Source: Synechococcales cyanobacterium 340R_concoct_173_sub
GTDB taxonomy: Bacteria > Cyanobacteriota > Cyanobacteriia > Leptolyngbyales > Leptolyngbyaceae
Reading direction: 5' to 3'
Length of the DNA: 26,194 nucleotides
Assembly (NCBI GenBank): GCA_025354065.1
Contig: JANXNM010000539.1
Coordinates: 1 to 26,194, forward strand
A model generated the notes under the pieces. That model made no database searches. It was not told where the DNA came from and was given only the letters and a program-made list of their open reading frames with translations. Shown here piece by piece: positions 23,284-26,194 of the stretch (position 1 is its first letter; every line of letters begins with the position of its first letter). Position numbers and translations under genes: made by a program.

Positions 23284-24744
23284 TTACCCGGTGTGAATAG
23301 TCTTCACCCATTTCAGTCGCTTTTTCACAAAGGCCATACGGGTCGTCACGCTGCCTACAACAGCAAACCAGTGGATCATGTATACAAATCCCTTCAATGC
23401 CTCAACTAGGGGTACTCCCCAACCTTGCCAGACATTTTTATAAGCGGCACCAGATGACAATTTTAGCCGACGGAGACCACGGGCTGTACTTGCGACAAAG
23501 AAGACGAAGGTCAAAATTGAAAGTGGCGTCAACATCAAACTATGGTGATACTTGATTGCCCAGAAAAAGTCTGGGACAGCCGCTGTGGGCAGAAAGTATT
23601 GCATTATCCAAAACACACCTAAGTCTATTGTCTTAGTGGTTCCCATCTGGTTGCGAACAATGAAGCGCCAGTAATCCAAATAACGTTGGTAGCCGCCTTC
23701 TCCCCAGCGATTGCGTTGATGCCATAATGACTTCGCTGTTGTAACTCCTTCTTCGTATACTGGAGGAATCGTTAGGCATTGAATATTCCATTGATTCAAA
23801 TGCAATCGGAAAGTTAAATCTAAATCATCTGTAATTGTTTCTTCATTCCAGCCCCCACATTCAATCAACGCCGATCGCCGCACAAACTGACCATTCCCAC
23901 GCAATTCTCCCAACCCCCCGATCGCAATCCGCTGCTGTTGCATAAAGGCATCAAGTAACATTTCTGCATGTTGACCTCTAACCCAAAAATTATTTTTTTC
24001 AGGAGAACCGGGACGTTCATATTGTGCGATCGCCTTACGCAACTGAACCGCTCCAATCCGATCGCCTGTCAAAAAAATAGGCAATGTCTTCTGCAAAAAG
24101 TCTGGCTGAATTCGCGCATCTGCATCAAATACAACTAAGAATTCACCCTTAGTTTTTGTAAATACTTGATTCAAAGCCCCAGATTTTCCACCCGATGCTC
24201 CAGCGGCTCTGCGGAATATATTTAATTGCGGAAATTCACCACACAATTTAGTCAAAATCTCCGCTGTCCGATCGGTGCTCGCATCATCGACAATCCAAAG
24301 CTCGTAGCGATCGCTTGGATAATCAAGATTGCACAGATTTCGCACCAGCCCTTCAATGACCGCTTCTTCGTTCTTCGCGGATACTAATAGCGTTACGATC
24401 GGCATCAAATTATCTACTAACATTCCCGGCTCTAGTGCAGGGGCTTCAAGCTTGGGATTTGCAACAAATGCTCGAAGTAAATGAATCGCCATTAGGCAAG
24501 ACAACCCCGACATCAGCCACAGACCATAAGTAAACATATGGACTAGGTACATTGAAGCCCAAGCCCCAGTCAACAAAAAAGCAGATTTAAGCCGTCTCCC
24601 TTCAAATCCATCATCTAAAGGCGACGACTCAAAACAATCTTCACTTTCTAAAGCGATCGTAACTCCCAACAAATCAGGCAGATGGATCGCGCCGTATTCA
24701 GACCCCTGCGAGGAATCGTTTTCGGGCCAGGAATTCTCCGACAT
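23284..24744 (-). CDS. mgdA: Monoglucosyldiacylglycerol synthase (GT2 family)
   Basis: Makes glucosyldiacylglycerol from UDP-glucose and diacylglycerol, the first step to cyanobacterial galactolipids. From ATG 24744 it has 486 residues. A cytosolic tail and one or two helices (about 58-95) precede a cellulose-synthase-like GT2 domain with D153/D154 in IVDDAST, DAD (D207, D209), TDD (D306, D307) and QRNRW (343-347). Three or so helices follow, and the protein ends RLKWVKTIHTG. The start SENSWPENDS, the ELRGNGQFVRR segment and the tail agree with what I recall of Synechocystis Sll1377 (MgdA). Its start lies inside the upstream radical SAM gene, overlapping by 47 bp, so the two are coupled. An upstream GTG at 24753 is possible. 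Confidence 0.85.
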   Translation of the reverse strand: MSENSWPENDSSQGSEYGAIHLPDLLGVTIALESEDCFESSPLDDGFEGRRLKSAFLLTGAWASMYLVHMFTYGLWLMSGLSCLMAIHLLRAFVANPKLEAPALEPGMLVDNLMPIVTLLVSAKNEEAVIEGLVRNLCNLDYPSDRYELWIVDDASTDRTAEILTKLCGEFPQLNIFRRAAGASGGKSGALNQVFTKTKGEFLVVFDADARIQPDFLQKTLPIFLTGDRIGAVQLRKAIAQYERPGSPEKNNFWVRGQHAEMLLDAFMQQQRIAIGGLGELRGNGQFVRRSALIECGGWNEETITDDLDLTFRLHLNQWNIQCLTIPPVYEEGVTTAKSLWHQRNRWGEGGYQRYLDYWRFIVRNQMGTTKTIDLGVFWIMQYFLPTAAVPDFFWAIKYHHSLMLTPLSILTFVFFVASTARGLRRLKLSSGAAYKNVWQGWGVPLVEALKGFVYMIHWFAVVGSVTTRMAFVKKRLKWVKTIHTG

Positions 24745-25678
24745 AGGTAACACTATTCAACACCCAGTACTTGTCGATACCCTTGAAGAAACTTGGAATC
24801 AGGTAGCACCATACAGTACAGCCTTCGCAGACGGCCAGTTGACCCTGGCTCTGACGAAATTCCTCAACTTCTTCTGACTCTCTGTACAGATCGTACAGAT
24901 TTCCCGCAATGGGTAATCCTTTCTGTGCAAAGTGATAACAAGGCAACAGCAGCTCATCATTCGGAGAGATTGCAATGACCGCATCTACTGCCTTACAGCG
25001 TGGATTTTTGGTGTCATTACCGCCTGCCTCGATGAAGGCCAATGCTGCTTTATTGTATCCGACGACGCTGCCAAACTTGCGGGCAACTTCCTCAATCTTC
25101 TGCACCATTTCGGCGTTGGGATTCTTTTTAGAGTTGTAGTTGGAATAGGCGGTAAAGGCCGGATTCATCCAAACTCGGGCACCCAGTTCACGGGCTAGTT
25201 GGGCCACTTCATCCAGTCGGTCGAAGTTCTGGGCCGTCACGGTATGATTTAAGACCGGATACTCACCCAGTTCTTTAGCTAGTTTTACCGATTCCACCAA
25301 CGTGTCAAAAATAGCCACGCCTCTGGATTGGTTGTGAGTTTCTGCATCTCCGCCATCTAGGGAGAAGTTCAAGAAGTCTACTAGTCCCTGCATTTCCCTA
25401 GCCCGCTTGGGGTAGAGAATAGTGTTGGTGGTCATGCTGGTGGTAAAGCCAAGGCGCTTAGCTTCTGCATAAATCTGCGGAGCGTCAGCTTTAAGAAGCG
25501 GTTCACCGCCTGTAAAGTCGATATATTTCACTCCAAGCCGCTTGAGATCGTGCAGATTCTTTTTGATGGTCTCAAAATCCGCTTCTTTCTTCGGTTCTAA
25601 CGCCCAAATGTCACAAAAGTGGCAGCGAGCATTGCAACGATAAGTCAAGTAATAATTAGCAACGAGGGGGACTCCCAT
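24698..25678 (-). CDS. Radical SAM protein with C-terminal cysteine cluster
   Basis: A 326-residue radical SAM enzyme. The [4Fe-4S] motif is CNARCHFC (C15, C19, C22). GGEP in YIDFTGGEPLLK and NFSLDG are typical of the SAM-binding barrel. C-terminal cysteines in NPRCKA, LLPCYHF and VCEGCTVWC suggest a SPASM/twitch-like auxiliary cluster. The substrate cannot be named. The overlap with mgdA suggests a link to lipid or envelope metabolism, but that is only context. The ATG starts just before VPLVANYYLTYRC, so the N-terminus is short. Another frame upstream reads DDLRQTILENLSKTL, which would fit as the missing N-terminus if one base were absent near 25680. Confidence 0.85.
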   Translation of the reverse strand: MGVPLVANYYLTYRCNARCHFCDIWALEPKKEADFETIKKNLHDLKRLGVKYIDFTGGEPLLKADAPQIYAEAKRLGFTTSMTTNTILYPKRAREMQGLVDFLNFSLDGGDAETHNQSRGVAIFDTLVESVKLAKELGEYPVLNHTVTAQNFDRLDEVAQLARELGARVWMNPAFTAYSNYNSKKNPNAEMVQKIEEVARKFGSVVGYNKAALAFIEAGGNDTKNPRCKAVDAVIAISPNDELLLPCYHFAQKGLPIAGNLYDLYRESEEVEEFRQSQGQLAVCEGCTVWCYLIPSFFKGIDKYWVLNSVTYVGEFLARKRFLAGV

Positions 25679-25774
25679 AATGTTTTGCTGAGGTTCTCCA
25701 GAATGGTTTGGCGTAAGTCATCTAGACGATACGGCTAGATCGTCCCTTAACACAAGTAGTTAAGTCAGTTAGTT

Positions 25775-26194
25775 TTATCCTAGGGGGTGTTTGCCTCGTA
25801 AGACGGCGTGGATACAGTCGCTACCTGATGCGGGAAAACCTTGGCGATCGCCCGAATCTTCTGGTTTGCCCCACCCCAGTTCCAGAATAATTTCCAATGT
25901 TTTATCTTGGCCTTGATGGCAAAGTTTGGCCCATTGGCTGCGGTAATAAATCCGAGCAACATCATCTAAAGTAGCTCTCTGGAAGACTTTGCCGCCCTGC
26001 AACCCGAGAAAAAGATCTAACCCTGCGATCGCCTGTTGCCAGAAGACCGTAATAGGCGATTTCATTTGGGACAGAAGTACCAAGTCGGAATCTAGGCTAG
26101 CCAACTGTTCATGAATGGTGGGAAATCGCATCGATCGCCCCCATAATGTGACGTTCTCCCAGACAATGCCTGAGATGTTATTAGCCTTTTGATA
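25775..26194 (-). CDS. Conserved-looking hypothetical protein, 5' end outside the window
   Basis: The frame is open from the right edge to the stop at 25775, giving at least 139 residues. An internal ATG at 26131 would give 118. Residues before it (NNISGIVWENVTLWGRS) look like coding sequence, so the gene probably starts beyond the window. The visible part is helical with no membrane segment or known motif: it contains SPITVFWQQAIAGLDLFLGL and IYYRSQWAKLCHQGQDKT, and ends in a Gly/Pro-rich tail. I do not recognise it. It lies about 95 bp upstream of the radical SAM gene on the same strand. Confidence 0.55.
   Translation of the reverse strand, partial: YQKANNISGIVWENVTLWGRSMRFPTIHEQLASLDSDLVLLSQMKSPITVFWQQAIAGLDLFLGLQGGKVFQRATLDDVARIYYRSQWAKLCHQGQDKTLEIILELGWGKPEDSGDRQGFPASGSDCIHAVLRGKHPLG

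Overview
The window looks like a cyanobacterial chromosome. It encodes Psb30 (Ycf12), a 47-residue HliC-type Hli protein, a CyaC-type adenylate cyclase, half-size UPF0016 manganese exporters, a PEP-CTERM surface protein and a homologue of monoglucosyldiacylglycerol synthase. The cyanobacterial HIP1 motif (GCGATCGC, or its CGATCG core) is scattered throughout. I cannot name the genus. There are no rRNA genes, CRISPR arrays or intact insertion sequences.

Region 1 (1-6280) is accessory DNA. It is a type I restriction-modification operon on the minus strand: hsdM, a tiny spacer ORF, hsdS and the start of a DUF1016 gene, with hsdR probably beyond the left edge. A tRNA-Gly gene lies just upstream of hsdM. 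About 2.1 kb carrying toxin-antitoxin genes sits inside the tiny spacer ORF: HigB, a HigA antitoxin fused to an ImmA/IrrE-type peptidase with an odd tail, and a truncated PIN toxin. This insert is bounded by an imperfect direct repeat of about 67 bp.

Region 2 (6358-12838) carries signalling and housekeeping genes. It has a TonB-like envelope protein downstream of a seven-domain CyaC-like hybrid kinase/adenylate cyclase, then nrdR and an RsuA/RluE-type pseudouridine synthase. A CRP-like palindrome lies between cyaC and nrdR. A gene remnant sits in the 630-bp gap after the pseudouridine synthase.

Region 3 (12872-18500) starts with a large REC-PAS-GAF protein whose receiver and kinase parts have lost their catalytic residues. 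Then come hliC and psb30, a YkgJ-like cysteine-cluster protein, two overlapping half-size Mn exporter genes with a second CRP-like palindrome upstream, a small membrane protein and a PEP-CTERM/DUF4114 protein.

Region 4 (18501-26194) holds ftsH (FtsH1-like) behind a leader with a start-stop mini-ORF, a membrane-anchored NACHT NTPase, the glucolipid synthase gene overlapping an upstream radical SAM gene, and a hypothetical gene cut by the right edge.

The strongest leads are the toxin-antitoxin insertion inside the restriction operon, the CRP-like palindromes at the cyclase and Mn exporter genes, the catalytically degenerate sensor protein, and the NACHT-membrane protein.
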